A DNA stretch of 12,815 nucleotides from Alphaproteobacteria bacterium MarineAlpha3_Bin3 (GCA_002938075.1 PTLK01000033.1:1-12815); one strand, 5' to 3'; shown: positions 1 to 7,174, counted from the stretch's first letter. The notes: generated by a model from the letters alone, not told the origin. Numbers and translations: made by a program.

Positions 1-1
1 A

Positions 2-520
2 GACCTGGAAAACGACCTCCGCTGGGGCGTTTACGTGACCTTCGAGGCGCCCAGCGAATATGTCGAGAGGTGTTTTGCCGATTACGGCCTGACGACGGAT
101 GCGAGCGGCAAATATTCGGCGTTGTGGCGGCCTTACCACTTGATCGGTCTGGAACTGGGGATCAGCGTCGCTACCGCCGCCTTGCACGGACTGCCGACCG
201 GCACGCCGACCGGATTCCGCGCCGACGTGGTGGCCTGCGCCAAGCGCCACCTGGCCAAGGGCGAGGTCGTGGACGGCGAAGGCGGATATACGGTCTGGGG
301 GCGGCTGATGGTGGCCGGCGATTCGTTGAGCTACGGCGCCGTCCCCATCGGGCTGGCCCATGGATTGATCCTCAAGAACCCGGTCGACGAAAGCGCGGTG
401 TTGAAATGGTCGGACGTCGACACCCCCGACGAGAATGCGTCCGTCGCCCTAACACTCCGCCGTGAGATGGAAGCCACCCTCGGACCCCGGACCGGCATTG
501 TCCGGGCGGCCGCGGGATGA
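2..520 (+). CDS. SAF-domain homoserine dehydrogenase-like oxidoreductase, C-terminal part (5' partial)
   Basis: This reading frame is already open at the left edge of the window, so the true start lies outside; the GTG at 35 is probably internal. The 172 visible residues resemble the C-terminal half of COG4091 proteins, described as predicted homoserine dehydrogenases with a SAF domain and often mislabelled FlgA. Recognisable pieces are RPYHLIGLE (fragment residues about 43-51), the SAF-type stretch from FRADVV (about 72) through GEGGYTVWGRL, and GLAHG followed by a WSDVD end. The NAD-binding N-terminal half is not in view, so the reaction cannot be stated; members of this family act on sugar-acid or polyol-type substrates in some bacteria, and I cannot choose among these. 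The stop codon is 11 bases before the zapE start, which suggests shared transcription. The family call is from memory of family patterns. Confidence 0.7.
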   Translation, partial: DLENDLRWGVYVTFEAPSEYVERCFADYGLTTDASGKYSALWRPYHLIGLELGISVATAALHGLPTGTPTGFRADVVACAKRHLAKGEVVDGEGGYTVWGRLMVAGDSLSYGAVPIGLAHGLILKNPVDESAVLKWSDVDTPDENASVALTLRREMEATLGPRTGIVRAAAG

Positions 521-531
521 GGGGTCCCCCC

Positions 532-1674
532 ATGGACGCCGAATCCGCTGCCGATCCGATCCTCGCCTATAGAGCGTTGCTCGAAGCCGGCGAGATCCGG
601 CCCGACCCGTCCCAGGCCCTGGCCATGGAGAAATTGCAAGGCCTGCACGAGGACCTCTGCGCCTACACGCCGCAGATGGGCAAAAAGGGTTGGATGAAGC
701 GTCTCAGCCTCGGCCGCAACAAGGTGCCGCCGCCCCAGGGTCTTTATCTGTGGGGCGGTGTGGGGCGTGGGAAATCCATGCTGATGGACATGTTTTTCGA
801 CACCGCCGCCATCGACGACCGCAAGCGCGTTCACTTTCACACCTTCATGCAGGAAGTCCACAAACGGATTCACAGCTTCCGCGAGGCGGTGAAGGTGGGT
901 CAAGCGTCCGAATCCGCCGACCCCCTGGTGGCGCTGGCCCGGGTCATTACCGACCAGGCGTGGCTTCTATGTTTCGACGAATTCCACGTCACCGATATCG
1001 CCGACGCGATGATCCTGGGCCGTCTTTTCGAGACCCTGTTCGACCAAGGCGTGGTGGTCGTGGCGACGTCGAACCGGCCGCCCCGGGACCTTTACAAGGA
1101 CGGCCTGCAACGCGATACCTTCCTGCCCTTCATCGACCTGATGGAGGACAAGCTGGAAGTCCTGGAACTGGACGCCGGAATCGATTACCGCCTCGATCGG
1201 CTGAAGACGATGGAGGTCTACCTGACCCCCGCCGATAAGGAAGCCGACGACAAGCTGGAAAAGGACTTCCACGAGCTCAGCATCGGCGGCCATCCGCGTC
1301 CGGTGACGCTTCGTGTCCAGGGCCGCGAAATCGAAATTCCGAAAGTCGCCGAAGGCGTCGCCATGGCGGGGTTCGGCGACCTTTGCGAAAAACCCCTCGG
1401 CCCCGCAGATTACCTTGTTATCGCCGAAAACTTCCACACCCTTGTGTTGCGGGGGATTCCCAAACTGGGACCGGAAAAACGGAACGAGGCGAAGCGGTTC
1501 GTGACCCTGATTGACGCCCTTTACGAGGCCAAGGTCAACCTGATCTGCTCGGCCGACGCGCCGGCCGAGGCGCTCTATGAGGAAGGCGACGGCGCGTTTG
1601 AATTCGAGCGCACGGTTTCCAGGTTGATGGAAATGCGGTCCGTGGAATACATGGCCCAGCCCCATGCCGGTTGA
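532..1674 (+). CDS. zapE: Cell division protein ZapE (AFG1-like ATPase)
   Basis: This is an AFG1/LACE1-type P-loop ATPase of 381 residues, a usual length for the family. ZapE in gamma-proteobacteria binds FtsZ and affects Z-ring stability; mitochondrial AFG1 helps clear respiratory-chain subunits. Walker A is GGVGRGKS (residues 75-82), preceded by the family-typical GLYLWGG. Walker B is LLCFDEF (145-151), followed by HVTDIADAMILGRLF. The sensor-1 motif TSNRPP is at 179-184. The C-terminal part contains ADYLVIAENFHTLVLRGIP, also typical. The start chosen is ATG 532, because AGGGG at 520-524 lies 7 bases upstream; an in-frame ATG at 517 overlaps the previous stop and has no such site. A zapE/AFG1 gene upstream of mdh-suc is a common alphaproteobacterial arrangement, but here nadA and nadC lie in between. 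Confidence 0.93.
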   Translation: MDAESAADPILAYRALLEAGEIRPDPSQALAMEKLQGLHEDLCAYTPQMGKKGWMKRLSLGRNKVPPPQGLYLWGGVGRGKSMLMDMFFDTAAIDDRKRVHFHTFMQEVHKRIHSFREAVKVGQASESADPLVALARVITDQAWLLCFDEFHVTDIADAMILGRLFETLFDQGVVVVATSNRPPRDLYKDGLQRDTFLPFIDLMEDKLEVLELDAGIDYRLDRLKTMEVYLTPADKEADDKLEKDFHELSIGGHPRPVTLRVQGREIEIPKVAEGVAMAGFGDLCEKPLGPADYLVIAENFHTLVLRGIPKLGPEKRNEAKRFVTLIDALYEAKVNLICSADAPAEALYEEGDGAFEFERTVSRLMEMRSVEYMAQPHAG

Positions 1675-1700
1675 CCCCGAGAGGCGCACCTGTTAGCAGT

Positions 1701-1715
1701 GTTCAGCGCTAGAAC
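1701..1715. repeat. Near-perfect inverted repeat upstream of nadA
   Basis: The sequence GTTCAGCGCTAGAAC is an inverted repeat: GTTC and GAAC arms flank the self-complementary core AGCGCT, with a single extra A on the right. It ends one base before the candidate -35 box of the nadA promoter, a position suited to an operator. No regulator can be named from sequence alone. It may be chance. Confidence 0.3.
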
Positions 1716-1716
1716 T

Positions 1717-1745
1717 TTGCGGAACGCGATTTTCGGCCATATATA
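1717..1745 (+). promoter_or_regulatory. Candidate sigma-70 type promoter for nadA-nadC
   Basis: TTGCGG (1717-1722) and TATATA (1740-1745) are separated by exactly 17 bases in a strikingly AT-rich patch between GC-rich genes. The -35 keeps only the TTG of TTGACA, and the -10 matches four of six consensus bases. Transcription would begin near 1752, at the left arm of the hairpin described next. This is an inference from spacing and composition only. Confidence 0.4.
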
Positions 1746-1751
1746 TCCCTT

Positions 1752-1774
1752 AATCTGATGAAACAGATTTTTTT
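1752..1774 (+). terminator. Hairpin with T-run: possible zapE terminator or nadA leader hairpin
   Basis: AATCTG (1752-1757) and CAGATT (1764-1769) are perfect complements around a 6-base loop. T's run without a break from 1768 to 1774, which is the layout of an intrinsic terminator. The stem is short and contains only two G-C pairs, so it would be weak. It could end zapE transcripts, or, if transcription starts near 1752, form the very 5' end of the nadA mRNA. Confidence 0.4.
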
Positions 1775-1810
1775 GCCTGTAGGCGAAATATTTCTCTTTC
1801 CCGGTTCGCC

Positions 1811-1814
1811 AGGA
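1811..1814 (+). promoter_or_regulatory. Ribosome binding site deciding the nadA TTG start
   Basis: AGGA lies 8 bases before the TTG at 1823, a normal spacing. The nearby ATG at 1818 is only 3 bases from it and is followed at once by CCT TGA, so it cannot start nadA. This favours TTG as the real start, unless a base is missing in the CC run. Confidence 0.5.
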
Positions 1815-1822
1815 AAAATGCC

Positions 1823-2755
1823 TTGATCGGAACCATCAGCCTCCCGGACGCCCAGGCGTTGAGGGAAACGGACCTTGATCCGTCCCTGGACCCGTGGGCC
1901 GAGATCGAGCGCCTCAAGCGCCAGAAGAACGCCATCATCCTGGCCCATTACTACCAGGACGGGGAGATTCAGGATCTGGCCGATTTCGTCGACGATTCCC
2001 TCGATCTGTCGCGCCGGGCGGCGGCCACGGACGCCGATATGATCGTCTTTTCGCTGGAGGAAACCTGCCTGCCCGACGATTTTGCCCGTTGCCGCGCTGC
2101 CCATCCGGACCACATCGCCCTCACCTACATCAATTGTTCGGCCGAGGTGAAGGCGCTTTCCGGCATCATCGTCACCTCGTCGAACGCCGAATACATCATC
2201 ATCCGGTTGCCCGAGCACCAGCCGATCCTGTTCGCGCCCGACAAGCACCTGGGCGCCTATCTGGCCCGTAAGACCGGCCGCGAGATGGTCCTGTGGGACG
2301 GCACCTGCATCGTCCATGACCGGTTTTCCGCCCGCGAGCTGGTGAAGCTCAAGACCCGCCATCCCGACGCGCTCATTGCGGCGCACCCGGAATGCCACCA
2401 GGGCATCCTCGATCATGCCGATCACGTCGGCTCCACCCGTTCGATCCTGGACTTCGTCCTCGCCGCGCCGGAACGCGAATTCATCATCGCCACCGAACGC
2501 CACATCATCCATCAGATGGAAAAGGCGGCGCCGGAGAAAACCTTCATCGCCGCGCCAGGGTCGGATGGAAGCTGCAATTGCGCCGATTGCCCGTTCATGG
2601 AGTTGAACACCCTGGAGAAGATGTACCTGGCGATGGTCAACGGCGCGCCCCGGATCGAGATATCCGAAGACCTGCGGCTGCGCGCCCTCAAGCCGCTGGA
2701 GAAAATGCTGGAGATGTCGCCGCCGGCGCGCTCGGTGCCGCAAGCGGCGGAATAA
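1823..2755 (+). CDS. nadA: Quinolinate synthase NadA with an apparent internal deletion
   Basis: NadA condenses iminoaspartate with dihydroxyacetone phosphate to quinolinate, using a [4Fe-4S] cluster held by three cysteines. Visible family motifs are AHYYQD (residues 41-46), DSLDLSR (58-64), TYINCSAEVKA (101-111), LWDGTCIVH (157-165), HPE (188-190) and CNCADCPFMELN (251-262). The second and third cluster cysteines correspond to C162 and C256. However, after DADMIVF (70-76) the protein goes straight to SLEETC. The usual stretch of about 28 residues (xGVxFMxETAKIL, then the LPxLxAxC that carries the first cluster cysteine, E. coli C113) is absent, leaving only a cysteine (C82) matching E. coli C119. 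The length of 310 is short for the family. The frame is otherwise clean. The start is TTG, and the stop is four bases before nadC. Activity is doubtful as read; an assembly error is possible. Confidence 0.88.
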   Translation: MIGTISLPDAQALRETDLDPSLDPWAEIERLKRQKNAIILAHYYQDGEIQDLADFVDDSLDLSRRAAATDADMIVFSLEETCLPDDFARCRAAHPDHIALTYINCSAEVKALSGIIVTSSNAEYIIIRLPEHQPILFAPDKHLGAYLARKTGREMVLWDGTCIVHDRFSARELVKLKTRHPDALIAAHPECHQGILDHADHVGSTRSILDFVLAAPEREFIIATERHIIHQMEKAAPEKTFIAAPGSDGSCNCADCPFMELNTLEKMYLAMVNGAPRIEISEDLRLRALKPLEKMLEMSPPARSVPQAAE

Positions 2756-2759
2756 ACCC

Positions 2760-3605
2760 TTGTCGACACCCCAGCCCGATCCCGCCGACGTCAAGGTCGC
2801 GGTGGACGCGGCCTTGGCCGAAGACTTAGGCAAGGGCGACATCACCACCGAAGCCGTCATTCCCGCCGACACCCGATTGAAGCTGGTGATGGCGACGCGC
2901 CAGGATATCGTCCTGGCCGGGCTGCCGGTGGCGATCGAGGTGTTCAAGCGCCTCGCCGCCTCGGCCGAGATCACGCTCGAAGCCGGGGACGGAGACCGTC
3001 TCCGGGCGGGAGCCGTCATCGCCCGCCTCGAAGGCCCGGCGGCGGGACTGCTGTCGGCGGAACGGACGGCGCTGAACATCCTGCAGACCCTGTCGGGGAT
3101 CGCCACCCTGACCGGCGCCTATGTGGACCGGATCGAAGGCACCGGCGCGGTGCTGTTGGATACCCGCAAGACCCTGCCGGGCCTCCGGGCGTTAAGCAAA
3201 TACGCCACTGCGCTTGGTGGTGCCGCCAACCACCGCTTAGCGCTCGACGACGGGGTGCTGATCAAGGACAACCACATCGCCGTCGCCGGCGGCGCCAGCG
3301 AGGCCACCCGCCGGGCCAAGGCGGCCGGGCTGAAGGATATCGAGGTCGAATGCGACACCATCGAACAGGTCAAGGAAGCCCTCGATGCAGGCGCCGACCG
3401 GTTGTTGCTGGACAACATGGCGCCGGAGACGCTACGTGAGGCCGTCGCCGTTACCGGCGGCCGGGTGCCGCTGGAGGCTTCGGGCGGCGTCACCCTTGAA
3501 AACATCGCCGGCATCGCCGCCACCGGCGTCGATTTCATTTCCGTCGGCGCCATCACCCAATCGGCCCCGGCCGTCGATATCGGCCTCGATTTGGCCGGGG
3601 ATTAA
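2760..3605 (+). CDS. nadC: Nicotinate-nucleotide diphosphorylase (carboxylating), quinolinate phosphoribosyltransferase
   Basis: NadC converts quinolinate and phosphoribosyl diphosphate to nicotinate mononucleotide, CO2 and diphosphate, the step after NadA. The 281 residues match the family's normal length. The N-terminal half holds EDLGKGDITTEAV (21-33) and ERTALNILQTLSGIAT (101-116, with R102). The barrel holds DTRKT (134-138), NHR (157-159), LIKDNHI (167-173), E197 in VEC, LLLDNM (215-220) and LEASGG (238-243), so the known catalytic and phosphate-binding residues are present. Two positions look unusual: Leu139 where a second Thr is common in KTTPGLR, and Ala155 in a usually Gly-rich loop before NHR. 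The start is TTG 2760, four bases after the nadA stop, suggesting translational coupling; no strong Shine-Dalgarno is visible. nadB is not in the window. Confidence 0.94.
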   Translation: MSTPQPDPADVKVAVDAALAEDLGKGDITTEAVIPADTRLKLVMATRQDIVLAGLPVAIEVFKRLAASAEITLEAGDGDRLRAGAVIARLEGPAAGLLSAERTALNILQTLSGIATLTGAYVDRIEGTGAVLLDTRKTLPGLRALSKYATALGGAANHRLALDDGVLIKDNHIAVAGGASEATRRAKAAGLKDIEVECDTIEQVKEALDAGADRLLLDNMAPETLREAVAVTGGRVPLEASGGVTLENIAGIAATGVDFISVGAITQSAPAVDIGLDLAGD

Positions 3606-3612
3606 AAGAACA

Positions 3613-3675
3613 ATGCCATTTTATGTTACCCGGGTCCGTCATTATTTTGGACCGTTCGGTCCTAAAAAAGCCTAA
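3613..3675 (+). CDS. Possible 20-codon small ORF or leader peptide in the nadC-mdh gap
   Basis: An ATG at 3613 opens a short frame encoding MPFYVTRVRHYFGPFGPKKA and ending at TAA 3673-3675. It begins seven bases after the nadC stop and overlaps the alternative hairpins at 3632-3662. There is no clear Shine-Dalgarno, only a purine-rich AAAAGAA before it. The peptide is basic and aromatic, with no recognisable family. It may be chance, since short frames are common. Confidence 0.18.
   Translation: MPFYVTRVRHYFGPFGPKKA
3632..3662 (+). other. Three-segment alternative hairpin in the nadC-mdh spacer
   Basis: GGTCC (3633-3637), GGACCG (3649-3654) and CGGTCC (3657-3662) form two mutually exclusive pairings: segment 1 with 2 (5 bp) or segment 2 with 3 (6 bp). 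The 2-3 stem can be extended by A-T pairs beyond one T-T mismatch. It is not an intrinsic terminator, because A's rather than T's follow. Its position between nadC and mdh would suit a processing site or a leader switch, but no function is shown. Confidence 0.3.
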
Positions 3676-3728
3676 TAAATGTCCCTTCCCCTTGCCCCCG
3701 ACTCCGAAACCGGGTACGACAAAAGGCA

Positions 3729-3734
3729 TATAAG
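3729..3734 (+). promoter_or_regulatory. Candidate -10 box for the mdh-suc operon
   Basis: TATAAG matches five of six bases of the -10 consensus and sits in an AT-richer stretch 58 bases before the mdh ATG. No good -35 is found 16-18 bases upstream, so an activator or another sigma factor may be needed if it is real. Downstream, GGCGG (3734-3738) can pair with CCGCC (3753-3757) in the leader. The rest of the 3676-3792 gap shows nothing else I can name. Confidence 0.3.
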
Positions 3735-3792
3735 GCGGATCGGCGCTAATAACCGCCATTTTCAAGACGCATTTAAACCGGGGATAGGATTC

Positions 3793-4971
3793 ATGGCCCG
3801 AAACAAGATCGCGCTTATTGGCGCCGGTAACATCGGCGGCACACTGGCCCATTTAGCCGGATTGAAGGAACTGGGTGATGTCGTGCTGTTCGATATCATC
3901 ACCGGCATTCCGCAAGGCAAATCGCTCGATATCGCCGAATCTTCCCCGATCGAAGGGTTTGACGCCCGCATCCGGGGGTCGAGGGGCTATGGCGCCATCA
4001 AGGGCGCCGACGTGGTTATCGTCACCGCCGGCGTCGCCCGCCGGCCGGGCATGAGCCGCGACGACCTGATCGGCATCAACACCCAGATCATGCAGTCGGT
4101 CGGCGCCGGGATCAAGGCCAACTGCCCCGGCGCCTTCGTCATCTGCATCACCAACCCCTTGGACGCCATGGTCATGGTGCTCCGCGACGCCTGCGGGCTT
4201 CCGCACAACCGCGTCGTCGGCATGGCGGGTGTTTTGGATTCGGCCCGCTTCCGCTATTTCCTGGCCGAGGAATTCAAGGTTTCGGTCGAGGACGTCACCG
4301 CCTTCGTGCTTGGCGGCCACGGCGACACCATGGTGCCCCTGGTCCGCTATTCCACCGTTGCCGGTATTCCGCTTCCCGACCTGGTGCGCATGCGCTGGAC
4401 GACGAGCAAACGCCTCGACGCCATCGTTCAGCGCACCCGCATGGGCGGCGGCGAGATCGTGGCGCTGTTGAAAACCGGCTCGGCCTTCTATGCGCCCGCC
4501 AGTTCCGCCATTCAGATGGCCGAAGCCTATTTGAAGGACAAGCGCCGGGTGCTTCCCTGCGCCGCCTATTTGCGCGGCGAATACGGGATCAATGGCCTCT
4601 ACGTCGGCGTGCCCTGCATCATCGGCGCGCGCGGCGTCGAAAGGGTGGTCGAGATCAAGCTCACCCCCGACGAAAGGGCGATGTTCACTCAATCCGTCCG
4701 CGCCGTACGGGGCCTGGTCCGGTTGACGCTAAGAATGATGGGCAAGGCCAAGAAAGCCAAAGCCAAGGCCAAGACAAGGAAAGCGACGGCGAAAAAACGC
4801 ACCGTCAGGAAGGCGGCGGCGAAAAAGCGTGCCGTAAAAAAAGCAGCCGCCAAAAGGCCGGCGAAAAAGAAGGCGGTGAAGAAAGCGGCGAAGAAGACAG
4901 CCGCCAAGAAGAAACCCGCGACCAGACGGGCGGCCAAGAAAAAAATCGCGTCGAAACGGCGAACGCGTTAA
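3793..4971 (+). CDS. mdh: Malate dehydrogenase with histone H1-like C-terminal tail
   Basis: Mdh oxidises malate to oxaloacetate with NAD+ in the TCA cycle, in the cytosol. It is of the lactate-dehydrogenase-like MDH type common in alphaproteobacteria. The Rossmann motif is GAGNIGG (residues 10-16). The loop arginines R83 and R89 lie in ARRPGMSRDD. The catalytic pair is D149 and H176 (GGHGD), with R152 nearby. NPLDAM and VVGMAGVLDSARF are standard. The start is ATG 3793, with GGGGA at 3780-3784 eight bases upstream; the frame is open further upstream but that part lacks MDH similarity. The enzyme domain ends near residue 314, a normal MDH length. Residues 317-392 then form an extra tail with 29 Lys, 10 Arg and 23 Ala and no acidic residue. 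This tail is not expected for MDH. It could bind nucleic acid, polyphosphate or an acidic partner, or be a fused H1-like gene. Confidence 0.95.
   Translation: MARNKIALIGAGNIGGTLAHLAGLKELGDVVLFDIITGIPQGKSLDIAESSPIEGFDARIRGSRGYGAIKGADVVIVTAGVARRPGMSRDDLIGINTQIMQSVGAGIKANCPGAFVICITNPLDAMVMVLRDACGLPHNRVVGMAGVLDSARFRYFLAEEFKVSVEDVTAFVLGGHGDTMVPLVRYSTVAGIPLPDLVRMRWTTSKRLDAIVQRTRMGGGEIVALLKTGSAFYAPASSAIQMAEAYLKDKRRVLPCAAYLRGEYGINGLYVGVPCIIGARGVERVVEIKLTPDERAMFTQSVRAVRGLVRLTLRMMGKAKKAKAKAKTRKATAKKRTVRKAAAKKRAVKKAAAKRPAKKKAVKKAAKKTAAKKKPATRRAAKKKIASKRRTR
4741..4968 (+). repeat. Degenerate repeat coding for a Lys/Ala-rich tail
   Basis: This part of mdh is a low-complexity, purine-rich stretch. It encodes a roughly ten-residue repeat, clearest in TVRKAAAKKR followed directly by AVKKAAAKRP, and then loosens into AKK/KKA units. 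Lys codons mix AAA and AAG and Ala codons vary, so the repeat is better kept at protein than at DNA level. That argues for selection on the amino acids. It resembles bacterial histone H1-like and AlgP-type tails. Confidence 0.8.
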
Positions 4972-5029
4972 TCCATTCAGGGAACATCGCCAAGACTTAA
5001 GGACATGGGCGAAGGGTAATAAGGGCTCC

Positions 5030-6225
5030 ATGAACATTCACGAATATCAGGCGAAGCAGTTGCTTCGCGAGTACGGGGTCGCCGTGCCCCGTGGCGGTGT
5101 CGCCTTTACGGTCGAAGAGGCCGCGACCCAGGCCCAGGAGCTGGGCGGGCCGATTTACGTCGTCAAATCGCAGATCCACGCCGGCGGCCGCGGCGCCGGA
5201 AGGTTCAAGAACAACCCCGACGGCAAGGGCGGCGTGCGCATCGTCAAGTCGGTCGAGGAAGTCCGCGAGAGCGTCCGCGAAATGCTCGGTCAAGTGCTGG
5301 TCACCAAGCAGACCGGGCCGGCCGGCAAGGAGGTGAAAAGAGTCTATATCGAGGAAGGCTGCGACATCGCCCGCGAGCTTTACCTCGGCATGCTGCTCGA
5401 CCGGGAAACCTCGCGCCTGACCATGATGGCGTCCGCCGAGGGCGGCATGGAGATCGAGGAAGTCGCGGCCAGGACCCCGGAAAAGATCCTCAAAGTCTCC
5501 ATCGACCCGGCCACCGGGATGCTGCCCTATCACGCCCGCAAGCTGGCCTTCGGGCTCGAGCTCGAAGGCAAGCAGGTCGGCTCGGCGGTCAAGTTCATGC
5601 TCGCCATGTACAACGTCTTCATCGAACTGGACGCCTCCATCGTCGAGATCAATCCGCTGGTGGTCACCGGCGACGGCGGGATCATGGCGCTGGACGCCAA
5701 GATGAACTTCGACGACAACGCCCTTTACCGCCATAAAAAAATTTCCGAGCTCCGCGACGAGGACGAGGAAGACCCGGCCGAATTGGAAGCCGCCAAGCAC
5801 GAGCTCAACTACATCAAGCTCGACGGTTCCATTGGCTGCATGGTCAACGGCGCCGGGCTGGCCATGTCGACCATGGACATCATCAAGCTTTGCGGCAGCG
5901 CACCGGCCAACTTTCTCGACGTCGGCGGCGGCGCGACCGCGGAGCGCGTGACCGAAGCGTTCAAGATCATCCTTTCCGACGACAACGTCGAAGGCATCCT
6001 GGTCAACATCTTCGGCGGCATCATGCGCTGCGACGTGATCGCCGAAGGCGTGGTGTCGGCGGCCAAGGAAGTCAGCCTCAGCGTCCCCCTGGTGGTACGG
6101 CTGGAGGGCACCAACGTCGAAAAGGGCATACAAATCCTGGCCGATTCAGGCCTGCCGATCATTTCCGCCGATGACCTGGGCGACGCCGCCAGGAAGGTGG
6201 TCAAGGCCGTGAAAGAGGCCCAGTG

Positions 6226-6226
<1 letters not shown>
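5030..6226 (+). CDS. sucC: Succinate-CoA ligase (ADP/GDP-forming) subunit beta
   Basis: SucC is the ATP-grasp subunit that, with SucD, converts succinyl-CoA and ADP (or GDP) plus phosphate to succinate, ATP (or GTP) and CoA. The 398 residues cover the whole family. The N-terminal MNIHEYQAKQLLREYGV is nearly universal. HAGGRGAGRFK (50-60) belongs to the nucleotide-binding part, and EINPL (206-210) and LDAKMNFDDNALYRH (221-235) to the metal site. The C-terminal CoA-ligase domain has MVNGAGLAMSTMD (271-283), FLDVGGGA (295-302), NIFGGIMRCD (326-335) and RLEGTN (357-362). An acidic patch, RDEDEEDPAELEAA, lies at 242-255. Two Shine-Dalgarno-like sites (5011-5016 and 5021-5025) precede the ATG in a 58-base gap after mdh. 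The stop overlaps the sucD start as TGATG, so the two subunits are likely coupled in translation. Nucleotide preference cannot be read here. Confidence 0.97.
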
Positions 6227-7101
<875 letters not shown>

Positions 7102-7140
7102 ATATCTATCGTTTGAACGCACCCCAGACCGATTGAACGA

Positions 7141-7172
7141 GGGAGGACGCGCCTCCGGGGCGCGCCGAGACA
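7141..7172 (+). other. Structured sucA leader with sequestered or bridged Shine-Dalgarno (element 1)
   Basis: GGGAGGA (7141-7147), a strong Shine-Dalgarno sequence, lies about 28 bases before the sucA ATG, too far to work on a linear RNA. Two hairpins compete: GGAGG with CCTCC (7142-7146/7152-7156), which hides it, and CGCGCC with GGCGCG (7148-7153/7159-7164), which leaves it free and shortens the effective distance to the ATG to about 11 bases. The pattern GAGGAC, 18 bases, GAGACA (7143-7172) recurs at 10119-10148. The pairing is seen in the sequence; the regulatory role is inferred. Confidence 0.45.
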
Positions 7173-7174
7173 CC

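Noticed and set aside
521..531. GGGGTCCCCCC palindrome before zapE as a terminator or operator
   Set aside because: It has no loop of usable size and no T-run. The G's are better explained as the zapE ribosome binding site.
1712..1725. GAAC-N6-GAAC resembling the alphaproteobacterial LexA box
   Set aside because: The LexA box in alphaproteobacteria is a direct repeat with seven bases between the half-sites; here there are six, and the neighbouring genes are not SOS genes.
3649..3669. GGACCG/CGGTCC hairpin as intrinsic terminator after nadC
   Set aside because: On the + strand the stem is followed by TAAAAAA, not a T-run, and on the minus strand no T-run follows either.
3679..3792. Upstream in-frame ATG at 3679 as mdh start
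   Set aside because: The 38 added residues show no MDH similarity, while ATG 3793 gives the typical MARNKIALIGAG start with a well-spaced GGGGA.
5005..5019. Four-codon mini-ORF ATG GGC GAA GGG TAA before sucC, with AAGGA just upstream
   Set aside because: The AAGGA is only one base from the ATG and frames this short arise easily by chance. GAAGGG here fits better as part of the sucC ribosome binding region.
7133..7174. TTG at 7133 as sucA start, adding 14 residues
   Set aside because: The added residues are Arg/Gly-rich and unlike SucA N-termini, there is no Shine-Dalgarno before it, and the stretch is taken up by the leader hairpins.
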